In this document: positions 16,556 through 24,801 of the stretch, one piece after another
Layout: every line of letters starts with the position of its first letter
Numbering within the stretch: position 1 is the stretch's first letter
Origin: Bacteroidia bacterium
GTDB taxonomy: Bacteria > Bacteroidota > Bacteroidia > J057
DNA length: 33,090 bases
Direction: 5' to 3'
NCBI GenBank assembly: GCA_030731845.1
Contig: JANQTF010000186.1
Span: 132,193 to 165,282 of the forward strand
Made by a program: the position numbers and the translations under genes
The notes under the pieces: model-generated
Seen by the model: only the letters and a program-made list of their open reading frames with translations
Databases searched by the model: none
Told to the model about the DNA's origin: nothing

Positions 16556-17767
16556 TTAAAATTTTGACACAAGTCCCACAAAAGGGAGGGGAATCGGGAC
16601 CATGCTCACCCTACCATCGTAATATCCCCCCGTCCCTAAAAGGGCCAGGTCTATACTCAACTTACGAGCTAACAGCCTCACGCCCCCACTAAACGCCATA
16701 ATAGTGGCAGTGGAAGTGGCGCCATCAATGTTGCCGATCCTGAGGACCCAATTCTCTGTGACTAGCCCAAGGTTGGGGGTTAGTTGGTGCATCGCACTTA
16801 CCACAACCACAGGATTCTTTCCCCAGGTTTTGTCATAATTGCCCAAGGCAGCAGATATAGATACGTTGGTTTGAGGATTGCCATAGGTGACGATTCCATA
16901 ACCCAAGACACCACCAACGGAAGTACTATTCCCTAGAAACGAAGAGTAATGTCCTCCGGCCAAAACCCCTCCTCCGAGATATAGGTTGTCTGCTACTTTT
17001 CCTCCGACCTTCACATTTGCAAAACCAACGAGATTGGTCCTACCACCGATTGCAGACCACAAGAGGCTCAATATTTCTGTGCCTGCAGAAATTGACACAT
17101 GATCGGTGATGCCATAGTTAATACTATTGATTAAGACACACACATTTTGGTAATATCCCTCCCCCTTGGCAAGTGGGATCGCAGAAGGTGCAAACAAGTA
17201 GCGGGTGGAATTGGGATTGCGAAGAATGGGGCTTTGAGACTTGGATTCCTCTCTCGTGATCATGGTAATATTCTCAATTTCCCACCAAGGTATATGGATG
17301 GTATTCCCTAGATAATCTACCAACATTTGCTTCCCCTGTAGCAATAAGACCTCTGCCTTCATGGTGTTTCCATTCACAAGGTCCAGGGAAACCATTGATC
17401 CGGAGCCATCCTCAAGCGCAAGTTGAATTTTTTTCCATTGCGTGGGTAGATCCCCCATTCTCCTTTTAAGTGCGTCACTGATGTTGTCGAATTGGAATGC
17501 GTTGTAAACAATCTGCTCTTCCCGTGAGGGGTTTGACCAAAAGGCTCTTGCTTCATAGGGACCGCCTGCAAGGATGGTTTTAAACACCACCGAATCAGGT
17601 GTTGCCCCATTGAATGAAAGCAGATTGGAAGCGTAAAGCCGCTCATATTCTCCGCTAGTTAGTGTCGATCCCAAGATCGGATTGATGCTCACCGTCTCCT
17701 GAGCAATTGAAGAGAGAGTAAGCACGACCAATAGGATGGTCGTAAAAAAGCTGATTTTCGTATTCAT
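16556..17767 (-). CDS. Outer-membrane beta-barrel-like protein, paralogue B
   Basis: The 403-residue product matches paralogue A along its length: signal peptide (to SSIAQ), SVVFKTILAGGPYEARAFWSNP-like region, GNTIHIPWWEIENI, then NPNSTRYLFAPSAIPL, GEGYYQNVCVLINSINYGITD, glycine-rich strands, and the end PFVGLVSKF. The shared order and diverged sequence show an old tandem duplication rather than a recent copy. The N-terminal soluble part again carries a compact beta segment (NGNTMKAEVLLLQGKQMLVDYLGN). It is likely an outer-membrane protein of unknown function. A hairpin terminator follows it. Confidence 0.8.
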   Translation of the reverse strand: MNTKISFFTTILLVVLTLSSIAQETVSINPILGSTLTSGEYERLYASNLLSFNGATPDSVVFKTILAGGPYEARAFWSNPSREEQIVYNAFQFDNISDALKRRMGDLPTQWKKIQLALEDGSGSMVSLDLVNGNTMKAEVLLLQGKQMLVDYLGNTIHIPWWEIENITMITREESKSQSPILRNPNSTRYLFAPSAIPLAKGEGYYQNVCVLINSINYGITDHVSISAGTEILSLLWSAIGGRTNLVGFANVKVGGKVADNLYLGGGVLAGGHYSSFLGNSTSVGGVLGYGIVTYGNPQTNVSISAALGNYDKTWGKNPVVVVSAMHQLTPNLGLVTENWVLRIGNIDGATSTATIMAFSGGVRLLARKLSIDLALLGTGGYYDGRVSMVPIPLPFVGLVSKF

Positions 17768-17879
17768 GATAGGTAATCTTAACAGTGAGTGGATGGGCCT
17801 GCCTGCCCCTTCATAGACTCAAACCCAGAATGGTTCGTCTCCATGAGATGTTGATTGGCAGTTGAGGCAAGAAAAGAAT

Positions 17880-17915
17880 GCGTGCTCCCTTCAGCTCCCG
17901 CTTCCGGGAGCACGC
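17880..17915 (-). terminator. Terminator hairpin downstream of the small secreted ORF
   Basis: GCGTGCTCCC (17880-17889) and GGGAGCACGC (17906-17915) form a perfect 10-bp stem with a 16-base loop. ATTCTTTTC follows on the minus strand. It ends a minus-strand transcript coming from 17952-18170, before paralogue B begins. Confidence 0.7.
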
Positions 17916-17951
17916 TTAATAACCAAAATGGTGAATCTGGTCATGTGCCAA

Positions 17952-18170
17952 TCAGGCTGGAAAGCAGCCGCTTAAAATGGGAAATGGATCGGCAGGCATC
18001 ATCCCAGGCCACAGGGATTGGTCTCCACAGGGAGAAATTACGGGTCTCATTCTGTCGAAGGAGAAAGGAGTTTTGAGCTTTTTCTCAGTTTGGTAGGAGG
18101 TGACATGTGCTACCAGGCTGCTCATGAAAAGCAAGAGCGCGGTTGACACGAAGATGAGTCTATGTTTCAT
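17952..18170 (-). CDS. Small secreted peptide, hypothetical
   Basis: A 72-residue ORF from the ATG at 18170. MKHRLIFVSTALLLFMSSLVAHVTS looks like a signal peptide or single membrane helix, followed by a short tail rich in Pro, with two Cys (ISPCGDQSLWPGMMPADP and SGCFPA). Support for a real gene is indirect: a terminator ends the upstream ftsE unit just before it (18227-18244) and a second strong terminator follows it (17880-17915), so a transcript of this size is implied. No family recognised. The alternative is that the 596 bp between ftsE and paralogue B hold only a small RNA or nothing. Confidence 0.4.
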   Translation of the reverse strand: MKHRLIFVSTALLLFMSSLVAHVTSYQTEKKLKTPFSFDRMRPVISPCGDQSLWPGMMPADPFPILSGCFPA

Positions 18171-18226
18171 AAGAAAGGTGAGTTGGTTAAAGCGATTACC
18201 CAAATCACCGAATCTCATCCTTATGT

Positions 18227-18244
18227 AAAAAAAGGCTTTGCCTT
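18227..18244 (-). terminator. Terminator after ftsE
   Basis: AAGGC (18232-18236) and GCCTT (18240-18244) form a short stem with a 3-base loop. On the minus strand it is followed by a run of seven T. It lies about 120 bp past the ftsE stop. Confidence 0.65.
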
Positions 18245-18363
18245 AATCATCCCAACTATTTTTTGCAGAAATCAATAATTTCACAGCAGATCGAATCTTT
18301 TATTTGCAAAAAATGCGAAAAAGGCCCTGTCCTAGAAATATCATTCTTGGAAAATGCGAAAAA

Positions 18364-19086
18364 TCACTCTGCCCCCATTTTTCTGAATGCTTCTAAAAAT
18401 CCTGTCGTGGTGGCAAACTCTTGCACAAATCCTTCTTTGAGCCAAAGGACTTTACCAGGATAATCCTCAAGCAGGCCATACTCATGGGTAGCCATGAGCA
18501 CGGCGGTGCCTCGTGCGGCAACGGCCTTGAGCGCATCCATTACGAGCTTGGTAGCTTGGGGATCGAGGTTGCCGGTCGGCTCATCAGCCAACAGAAGAAG
18601 CGGATCATTGATGAGGGCCCTCGCGATGCCGACTCGTTGCTGCTCTCCACCCGAAAGCTGATGCGGAAACTGAAGGTTCTTTCCTTGCAAAGACAATTCC
18701 TTGATAAGCAGGTCTAGCCTTCTTTCAATCAGGGCTTTTTCTTTCCATCCGGTGGCCTTCATCGCGAATATCAGATTATCCTCCACTGACCTGTCCGGCA
18801 ACAGCTGATAATCCTGAAACACGATTCCTAGTTTTCGCCTTAAGGCTGGAATCTCTGCTTTGTTCATTCCGCTGATCGGCATATCACCCAAGGCTATTTG
18901 CCCAAATTGAGGCGCAAGATCGGCATAGAGCAGGCGCAAAAGGGAGCTTTTGCCAGACCCGGTTTTGCCAACGAGATATACAAAATCACCTTTCTCGATG
19001 GTGAAGGACAGGGACTCTAATAATGCGTTTCCTCCCACCCTGAGGGACACATCAGAAAGGGTAAGTATGGGATTAGGCTGGATCAT
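18364..19086 (-). CDS. ftsE: Cell-division ABC transporter ATP-binding protein FtsE
   Basis: The 240-residue ATPase has Walker A GKTGSGKS (about 40-47), Q-loop VFQDYQLLPD, signature LSGGEQQRV, Walker B LLLLADEPTGNLD and the H-switch ATHEYGLL. The combination QDYQLLPDRSVEDN and DEPTGNLDP is typical of FtsE, which with the membrane protein FtsX regulates septal peptidoglycan hydrolases. FtsX is not next to it here, so it must be encoded elsewhere or the ATPase has another partner (a LolD/MacB-like role is the alternative). It starts 2 bp after the stop of the small gene upstream and forms a transcript with it. Confidence 0.88.
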   Translation of the reverse strand: MIQPNPILTLSDVSLRVGGNALLESLSFTIEKGDFVYLVGKTGSGKSSLLRLLYADLAPQFGQIALGDMPISGMNKAEIPALRRKLGIVFQDYQLLPDRSVEDNLIFAMKATGWKEKALIERRLDLLIKELSLQGKNLQFPHQLSGGEQQRVGIARALINDPLLLLADEPTGNLDPQATKLVMDALKAVAARGTAVLMATHEYGLLEDYPGKVLWLKEGFVQEFATTTGFLEAFRKMGAE

Positions 19087-19088
19087 AA

Positions 19089-19307
19089 TTATATCAGGTC
19101 AACCTTGGTCATTTTGCCGTATTCAGTGATCCCATCAATGATGGCCTGAACCTGAGAAGCATGAACTGTATTGGGGATCACCTTATCAAGTCGCTCAGAC
19201 CTCCCGGGCCTGAAGTAGCCTATGAGGGTGAGGGATTCATCTCTAAGTTGGATGTAATCAGGAATTTTGGCTTTCCCTTTCACCTTCATCACATAATAAA
19301 TCGGCAT
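19089..19307 (-). CDS. Small hypothetical protein upstream of ftsE
   Basis: A 72-residue soluble product from the ATG at 19307 (MPIYYVMKVKGKAKIPDYIQ). A TTG at 19343 would overlap the preceding gene and is less likely. It contains LRDESLTLIGYFRPGRSERLD, is beta/alpha mixed, and has no signal peptide. It is 23 bp after the YwqK-like gene and 2 bp before ftsE, so it is almost certainly co-transcribed with them. The family is not recognised. Confidence 0.7.
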   Translation of the reverse strand: MPIYYVMKVKGKAKIPDYIQLRDESLTLIGYFRPGRSERLDKVIPNTVHASQVQAIIDGITEYGKMTKVDLI

Positions 19308-19330
19308 AATGCTTCGAGAAAAAATGGTGA

Positions 19331-20176
19331 TTACTGAATCCAAACAGTGTCTTGCATGATATAGACTCGTTGTCGAACATCAATCGGGATAATGGCTTTC
19401 CCATCTTTGAGACTTTTTCCTCCGCTTGGTACTTGCGTATTTCCTCCTGTCCAGGCCTCGGTTTTCACAATGCTACCTTCCTTGTCATAATAGTTGAGAT
19501 CCCCATCGAGCAGGTCGCGCGCGAAGTTGCCAGAAAGGTAGGGCATCCCCTCTGGATTAAACACAGAAAAACCACCCTGCTTGAAATTGTTGTAATAGGT
19601 AAAAATGGCCAAAGGGTTACCCTCGTAATCAAAATGCTGCCATTTTCCATATTTCGAGCCATCGTAATACTCTCCTTCCACAAGCTTCACGCTATCTTCG
19701 GTGAAGAAGAAATAAGGCCCGGTCATTCGGTTGGCTTCAAAAGTGAAGATTTCTTTCGGGATTCCGTTCTTATAATAGGTGATCGAGGGACCACTTTTTT
19801 TATCATCGACAAATGTGACCAATTCCTCCACGGAACCATCCTCTCTGAAGGTCCTCATTTCGCCATGGCGCTTCCCTTCATTCATGGGCGTTTCGCGCAG
19901 CACATCCCCTGTTTTATAGAAAAACAAACGGGTAGTGTCCTCTGCAACACCATTTACATAAAACATCCGTTTCCAGAGCTTTCCCGTCTTATGATACTCG
20001 AGGTATTCGCCCATATAGACGCCATCGCCATTGCAAGGCACCGTGAATTTGAGATTCCCTTCCTGATCGTGGCGGGTACAATCATACATTTTATCCTCGC
20101 AGGCGGTGGTACACACAGCCAACGAGGATAAGCAAAGGAGAAACAGGAGGGAGAGCTTAGGCCGTTTTATTTGCAT
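19331..20176 (-). CDS. YwqK/MORN-repeat-like lipoprotein
   Basis: From the ATG at 20176 (MQIKRPKLSLLFLLCLSSLA) the product is 281 residues with a lipoprotein-like signal; Cys22 (LAVC) or Cys26 (TTAC) could be the lipidated residue. The body is a series of about 22-residue MORN-variant repeats such as GEYLEYHKTGKLWKRMFYVN, HGEMRTFREDGSVEELVTF and YGKWQHFDYEGNPLAIF. Databases label such proteins YwqK-family antitoxins, but no toxin is present and the export signal argues against that role here. An ATG at 20188 is an alternative start. The gene overlaps the pspC end by about 20 bp, so it is likely in the same transcript. Confidence 0.78.
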   Translation of the reverse strand: MQIKRPKLSLLFLLCLSSLAVCTTACEDKMYDCTRHDQEGNLKFTVPCNGDGVYMGEYLEYHKTGKLWKRMFYVNGVAEDTTRLFFYKTGDVLRETPMNEGKRHGEMRTFREDGSVEELVTFVDDKKSGPSITYYKNGIPKEIFTFEANRMTGPYFFFTEDSVKLVEGEYYDGSKYGKWQHFDYEGNPLAIFTYYNNFKQGGFSVFNPEGMPYLSGNFARDLLDGDLNYYDKEGSIVKTEAWTGGNTQVPSGGKSLKDGKAIIPIDVRQRVYIMQDTVWIQ

Positions 20177-20888
20177 CCCCTTCGCCATAAGGGAATTCTT
20201 GCTCGAAACGGTCATAGTTGGCGGGTAGAATGATGGAAAATAGCAGATAGAGGAAGATCGACATCCCGCTAGTCGGGATAATGCTAAAGATAAACGCAAA
20301 TCTAATCAGAGCAGAAGAGATTCCCGTGTATTCGGCGATGCCGCCTGCCACTCCTGAAAAAACACGATCCGTGCGGGATCTTTTGAGGGATTTTCTTTGC
20401 GTGCGATCAGAGCGGGTAGATTCCCGGGATGCAGTACGACGCTGATAGCGATAGGAGTTTTGCTCCCGATCGGCTGTTCTGTTGCGATAGGTGCGAGATT
20501 GCTCGGAATTTTCCTCTCCCGACATGGTCGCAGCGGGCCTCGTTTTCCGATACACGTTGAGTGCCGGAAAATTCAGTTCCTTCTGTCGGAAGGCTAGTTG
20601 TATGGTTTTGAAAAAACCGTACCCCAAGGCACCAAAACCCAGAATGGGCAACACAATCGTGATCGCTTCAAAGAAATTCTGAATAAATCCAATTTCTGAA
20701 AACAGGGTAGCGATCAGCAATCCTGCACCGGCTGCCATCGCCATCATCCCCGCAGAACCGAGCTTGCTGTTCTGGTCTTTTTCTTCTTCTTCTTCCCGCT
20801 CACGGATTTTTTCTACATCATCATACATCAACGATGTATCAAATTCCTCTGCGATGCTTGCTCTTCTTCTGTATCGTTCGTTTGCCAT
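20157..20888 (-). CDS. PspC-domain membrane protein
   Basis: The 243-residue product starts at the ATG at 20888 (MANERYRRR); the 13 extra codons upstream to 20927 are not needed. A charged N-terminus with a run of acidic residues precedes two hydrophobic helices (about 48-98). An Arg/Ser-rich linker follows, then a PspC domain at the C-terminus (about 175-235) with SRTDRVFSGVAGGIAEYTGI, ALIRFAFIFSI and a final membrane helix. PspC domains sense envelope stress in enterobacteria; in Bacteroidota their role is not defined. The placement of the domain at the C-terminus after a two-helix module is worth noting. The next gene overlaps its stop. Confidence 0.85.
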   Translation of the reverse strand: MANERYRRRASIAEEFDTSLMYDDVEKIREREEEEEKDQNSKLGSAGMMAMAAGAGLLIATLFSEIGFIQNFFEAITIVLPILGFGALGYGFFKTIQLAFRQKELNFPALNVYRKTRPAATMSGEENSEQSRTYRNRTADREQNSYRYQRRTASRESTRSDRTQRKSLKRSRTDRVFSGVAGGIAEYTGISSALIRFAFIFSIIPTSGMSIFLYLLFSIILPANYDRFEQEFPYGEGDANKTA

Positions 20889-20974
20889 AAAAGTGAGGAC
20901 AATGGAGTGGAGAAATTTCCCACACACGAGTGTACGATGAAATTACAAGAAGTTTTCACCCAAATCCAAAAAGC

Positions 20975-22513
20975 TTAAGGAGTCGCCATCACCCAACATC
21001 GGTGCTCCAGAGACAATGGGTCTCCCTCCCGGTACAGGAACGCGATAAAATCATCAATAGGAATCCATTCCGCAAAACTGGCGAGAGAGAGAGTCCGTTC
21101 TTGGACAAGACCATCAGGCTCTATTTGTTGCTTGAGGGTGCGGATTTGATCAAATGGCTCCCTGTGCTGTTCGCGCTTGATTTTCCCTGCCTTTTTCTCC
21201 AGATTTTCAAGGAAATGCCTCGTTTTGGTGGACAAGGCATCTGCCGACCGGGCCAAAGTTGCCGAAACATCCGTCTTCACATAGCCTTCGAGCGCATCCA
21301 ACAACGCAAGAATCTTGCTCTCATACCCCTCAAAAGCCGATGCATCCCACACTTGGGGTAGATACTGATCATAGAGCTGATGCAGGGGTTTTCTAATGGC
21401 CATCAGGTCAAATCCAAGATCCTTCCAGCTTTTAGCCTGGGATTCGGTAAAAATTGTTCCAGATATCCGCGGGAGCAACAGGGGGAAGTTCACGCCAACT
21501 TCGTCAAACAGGCCCCTCAACTGCAACCAATAGGCAAGTTCGCCCCAACCACCTATATAGGCAAGATTGGGCAGAATCATCTCCTGATACAGGGGACGAA
21601 GGCTCACATTGGGGCTAAACCGATCCGGATGTTCATGGGCCAGCCTGAGCATCTCCGCTGGCTCAAAAAATAACTCTCTGCCGAGCACCTGATAGCCTCC
21701 CTTCTGGGCTACGATTCGATTACGCCCTTCGGCATCGAGGTAAAAAAGGTTGATCTCTCTCGGGCTGATTTGATTGGAATAGCCTGCCTCTGCCATCTGG
21801 GCAGAGGTTTGCGAAACCCACTCATTCGAGAAATGATCGGAAAGCTCACGGGTGATGATGCCGGAAAATTTCGCCTTCAATCTTGGGTCATCGGCATCAA
21901 GAATCAGCAAGCCATATTGCCCAAAAAGGTGATGGATAAATTCCCTGAAGGCTTGCTTCATCTCGATCCCAGGCCGATAGGAACCTGAAAGCTGGGCAGG
22001 AAACCCAGCGGGCCGTAAAGATTCTATCGAGGGTTCGAGCACGTGAGCGCCCACCTGTGTTCGAAAGGAACCAGTATAGGTCCTTTTGGTCTGAAAATCC
22101 TGGTAGTAATGATTGATTTCCTCAAAGTCGTGGTCCTCGGTATGAATCCAGAAAACCGGGAGGACATTTTTTCCTTCAGCACTGAGTTTCTCTGCGAGCT
22201 TGATCACCGAGAGAATTTTATACACCGTGAATAATGGCCCTCCAAACAGCACCAATTGGTGGCCCGTGGTAATGGTGTAAGAATTATCCTGCGAGAGGCG
22301 CTGAAGATTGCGCGTAACAGCATCGCCTTTATCCAGATCGCCATATTGTTCAGCAATCACGGCGGCGAGCAACTCGCGATCAATAGTATCAGTGGATTTG
22401 TCGGCAGCGATGGACGCAAAATCGGGATGCTGGGGAGCATACTGATAAAAAGGCTGAAGAGAAGCCTCGCCACTGAGGTAGTCAGAGCGCAGGTTTCGAG
22501 TAGTTGTAGTCAA
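20975..22513 (-). CDS. bshC: Bacillithiol biosynthesis cysteine-adding enzyme BshC
   Basis: BshC joins cysteine to glucosaminyl-malate, the last step of bacillithiol synthesis in the cytoplasm. The 512-residue product has family blocks ITTGHQLVLFGGPLFTVYKIL, VFWIHTEDHDFEEINHYY, LPNLAYIGGWGELAYW and LLLPRISGT, and a long coiled-coil near the C-terminus (LSTKTRHFLENLEKKAGKIKRE). The start seems to be TTG at 22513, since no ATG or GTG occurs between the upstream in-frame stop and conserved sequence. The TTG shares bases with the TGA of the DUF445 gene (TTGA), which suggests translational coupling. bshA and bshB are not in the window. Confidence 0.93.
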   Translation of the reverse strand: MTTTTRNLRSDYLSGEASLQPFYQYAPQHPDFASIAADKSTDTIDRELLAAVIAEQYGDLDKGDAVTRNLQRLSQDNSYTITTGHQLVLFGGPLFTVYKILSVIKLAEKLSAEGKNVLPVFWIHTEDHDFEEINHYYQDFQTKRTYTGSFRTQVGAHVLEPSIESLRPAGFPAQLSGSYRPGIEMKQAFREFIHHLFGQYGLLILDADDPRLKAKFSGIITRELSDHFSNEWVSQTSAQMAEAGYSNQISPREINLFYLDAEGRNRIVAQKGGYQVLGRELFFEPAEMLRLAHEHPDRFSPNVSLRPLYQEMILPNLAYIGGWGELAYWLQLRGLFDEVGVNFPLLLPRISGTIFTESQAKSWKDLGFDLMAIRKPLHQLYDQYLPQVWDASAFEGYESKILALLDALEGYVKTDVSATLARSADALSTKTRHFLENLEKKAGKIKREQHREPFDQIRTLKQQIEPDGLVQERTLSLASFAEWIPIDDFIAFLYREGDPLSLEHRCWVMATP

Positions 22514-23631
22514 GGCTTTGGGGGTGTTTGAAATCTAAACAGTAAGTGGTCTAACCCGAAGAGCAGTCCAAAGGTTATTAAAAAAATGGACCCTGTGAGC
22601 ACTGGCTCCCAAATAAGCAGGCCGCCCATCATGCCCAGTAGTGTACCTAAATACTGGATATAGAGGAGCTGCTCGTTGGTGGCTGCCCAGATCATGTTTT
22701 CTAGTTTTCGCTCATCAAGATAGGCCATCTGCTTGGCCAGAAGATCGGTGATATCTATACTATTGAGCAACTTCACGAAGATCTCCATGATGCGCTCTGC
22801 CGTTTGGTTCTTTTCTTTGCGAAGGTAGGCTGCCAGACGGTTTAGCTGATCTTCCCCTCGTTCCAGGACTTCAATGGCAATGACGGGAATTTCTCCAACC
22901 AACTGGTTGATCGCTTCCTCATATTCATCCTTGTTATATCGCTTATAGGTTTGCAGGACAAATTTCTTGATGCCTTTGTCTAGCCTCGTTTCCAGCTTAG
23001 TATCAACGATTTTCCGTATTTCATCTTTCACATCTTCCCGAGAAGCATAGAGGGTCAAGGTGTCGAAAAACGCTGATTTGAGTTCCGTTCTCAACTCCTC
23101 ATCGGTCAGCAACCCAATGGTGCCTTCCATCACAAGATCATTAACCCGCTTCACGAGACCTGTTTCTTCGACTCGCTTCCGAATCAGTTCCTGACTCAGA
23201 ATATGGGTGTGCATTCCTTCGGCCAACTTGAAAATAATGCGATCACGCTGACCAGGAATTAATCCCTGGCCCCATATTGGCCGCTTGTTCAGCGGGCGAA
23301 ACAGCATCTTGATGGCCAGATAATTGGTTCCAAACCCGATCAATCCAGCTACAGCGATCGTGCGGAGAATGTTGGTGAATTCCAGGTCGAATGACCAGGA
23401 AAGAAGCTCAAAGGAGCTGGAATAAGGCGTGTCGAAGGGAGAAAAGAATGCCAGAACAAATAAGATCCCACAAAGCCAGGGAAGCACCTGCAAGAAAGCC
23501 AAGAGGACCTTCATGCCCCTAGATACCTCATCTTTTACCCGCCTCACAGGAGCGGAAGGTTGGGAGGGCACGTTTAGGGCCGCAACAAATGGAAAATGCT
23601 TTGTGAGATAAGCCTTGAATCGCTCAATCAT
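22510..23631 (-). CDS. DUF445 family membrane protein
   Basis: The 373-residue product carries DUF445 (YheB/YjiN-type) features: an N-terminal membrane helix region (about 43-65), a second near 90-105 followed by NYLAIKMLFRPLNKRPIWGQGLIPGQRDRI by sense, a long helical middle, and a C-terminal helix pair (LGTLLGMMGGLLIW, FLITFGLLFGLDHLLF). The function of the family is not established. It begins 6 bp after the GWxTD gene and overlaps bshC by 4 bases, so it belongs to the same tight gene run as rimO and bshC. Confidence 0.9.
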   Translation of the reverse strand: MIERFKAYLTKHFPFVAALNVPSQPSAPVRRVKDEVSRGMKVLLAFLQVLPWLCGILFVLAFFSPFDTPYSSSFELLSWSFDLEFTNILRTIAVAGLIGFGTNYLAIKMLFRPLNKRPIWGQGLIPGQRDRIIFKLAEGMHTHILSQELIRKRVEETGLVKRVNDLVMEGTIGLLTDEELRTELKSAFFDTLTLYASREDVKDEIRKIVDTKLETRLDKGIKKFVLQTYKRYNKDEYEEAINQLVGEIPVIAIEVLERGEDQLNRLAAYLRKEKNQTAERIMEIFVKLLNSIDITDLLAKQMAYLDERKLENMIWAATNEQLLYIQYLGTLLGMMGGLLIWEPVLTGSIFLITFGLLFGLDHLLFRFQTPPKP

Positions 23632-23637
23632 GGTGTC

Positions 23638-24801
23638 TTATTCGACCAGCTGATAAGTTTGGTTGCGCTTGACAAATAAGAATACAAGAGACCATTTGGG
23701 ATACAGCCACCTGATGCAAGGCTCCCCTTTCAGTTGGATCTCTTCTATTTTAGATGGAATGCCGTAAAGCATGAATGTTTTTCCTCGATCGCTTTGCCAT
23801 CCGCCATCCTGACTAAACAGCTTATCTGCTTCCAGAATCCGGGCATAATACTGTGTCATCTCTTCCTGGGTATCCTTCTGATAGAGATCTTCCCAGGCCC
23901 GCTTAAACTCTATTTGCCGCGCTTCGGCAGTAGGCGAATCCAGCAATTCATCTAAAGATGCCTCCGGCAAAATATATTTCATCATGCGAATCGCATTGTC
24001 GAGATTGTCATAGATCCATTTCTGAAGATCGCTGCCTATGGTAAAGTAGGCTGTCTCCTGAATAGGATTATCTTGTCTCAATCCTATAGTAATTTCGACA
24101 AAATACGCGCCCTCTTTCAGTGCCGAAGTCGGAAACTTACCTGATAGCACCGTTCTTTCCCCCTTTTCTAACACAAGTTGCTTCCTCGATCCCTGCAAGG
24201 AGGCATAGACCAAAATGTCCCCCCGAGAATTGTCATTCTTATTTACGTTTTCGTAGAAAAAGGCCTCCGAGGTAGCGGAAAAGGATCGATCAGATTTAAT
24301 GGCGAGGTAATAATAAATCGTATCAACACCGGGAGGAAGGTTTGGGCTCAAAATTGGCGACAAAAACCCTTGTTCGGCCCTTGGGTAAATAGATAAGAAA
24401 ATATCTGAAGATCGGATTCCCGATGGTGAGTTGACGAGAAATGGCTCCTCAGGCTTCAAGATCTGGGACTCGCCCGTGAGCGGGTCATAGACCTCCACAT
24501 CATAATCATAACTATCCACCCGGAGGTTGAGAGGCACCTGAAAAGACTTGTTTGAGCCGATATCGAGCTCTACAGACTTGCGATAAACATCCTGATATCT
24601 TCCGGGAATACGCATCCGAATTTCTGCAGTAACCTTTCTCGTATTTACCACTTCGCCCTGATACTGCAAGAGCCACTCCACATTATGGCCAGATTCTACC
24701 ACATTTTTCAACGCACACACCCATTGCGCTTGCACCCGTGACAAACACAACATGCCAAAAGCCATGATAAGAGCAGAGCGGAAAATGAAGCAGTTCATCA
24801 T
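23638..24801 (-). CDS. GWxTD-domain secreted protein
   Basis: The 387-residue product has a signal peptide (MMNCFIFRSALIMAFGMLCL, cleavage near VQAQ), a beta-rich N-terminal half, and the GWxTD domain in the last 130 residues. There DGGWQSDRGKTFMLYGIPSKIE corresponds by sense to the namesake motif, here G-W-Q-S-D with Ser for Thr, followed by WLYPKWSLVFLFV. These proteins are widespread in Bacteroidota and of unknown function, probably periplasmic. The ATG overlaps the rimO stop (ATGA), and the DUF445 gene follows after 6 bp. Confidence 0.87.
   Translation of the reverse strand: MMNCFIFRSALIMAFGMLCLSRVQAQWVCALKNVVESGHNVEWLLQYQGEVVNTRKVTAEIRMRIPGRYQDVYRKSVELDIGSNKSFQVPLNLRVDSYDYDVEVYDPLTGESQILKPEEPFLVNSPSGIRSSDIFLSIYPRAEQGFLSPILSPNLPPGVDTIYYYLAIKSDRSFSATSEAFFYENVNKNDNSRGDILVYASLQGSRKQLVLEKGERTVLSGKFPTSALKEGAYFVEITIGLRQDNPIQETAYFTIGSDLQKWIYDNLDNAIRMMKYILPEASLDELLDSPTAEARQIEFKRAWEDLYQKDTQEEMTQYYARILEADKLFSQDGGWQSDRGKTFMLYGIPSKIEEIQLKGEPCIRWLYPKWSLVFLFVKRNQTYQLVE

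Noticed and set aside
19352-20131. Long plus-strand ORF (259 codons) opposite the YwqK-like gene
   Set aside because: It is antisense to a gene with clear repeats and signal peptide, and its translation shows no recognisable domain.
19331-20176. YwqK-like gene as the antitoxin of a toxin-antitoxin pair
   Set aside because: The family name is inherited; this copy has an export signal, and its neighbours (small hypothetical, ftsE, pspC) are not toxins.
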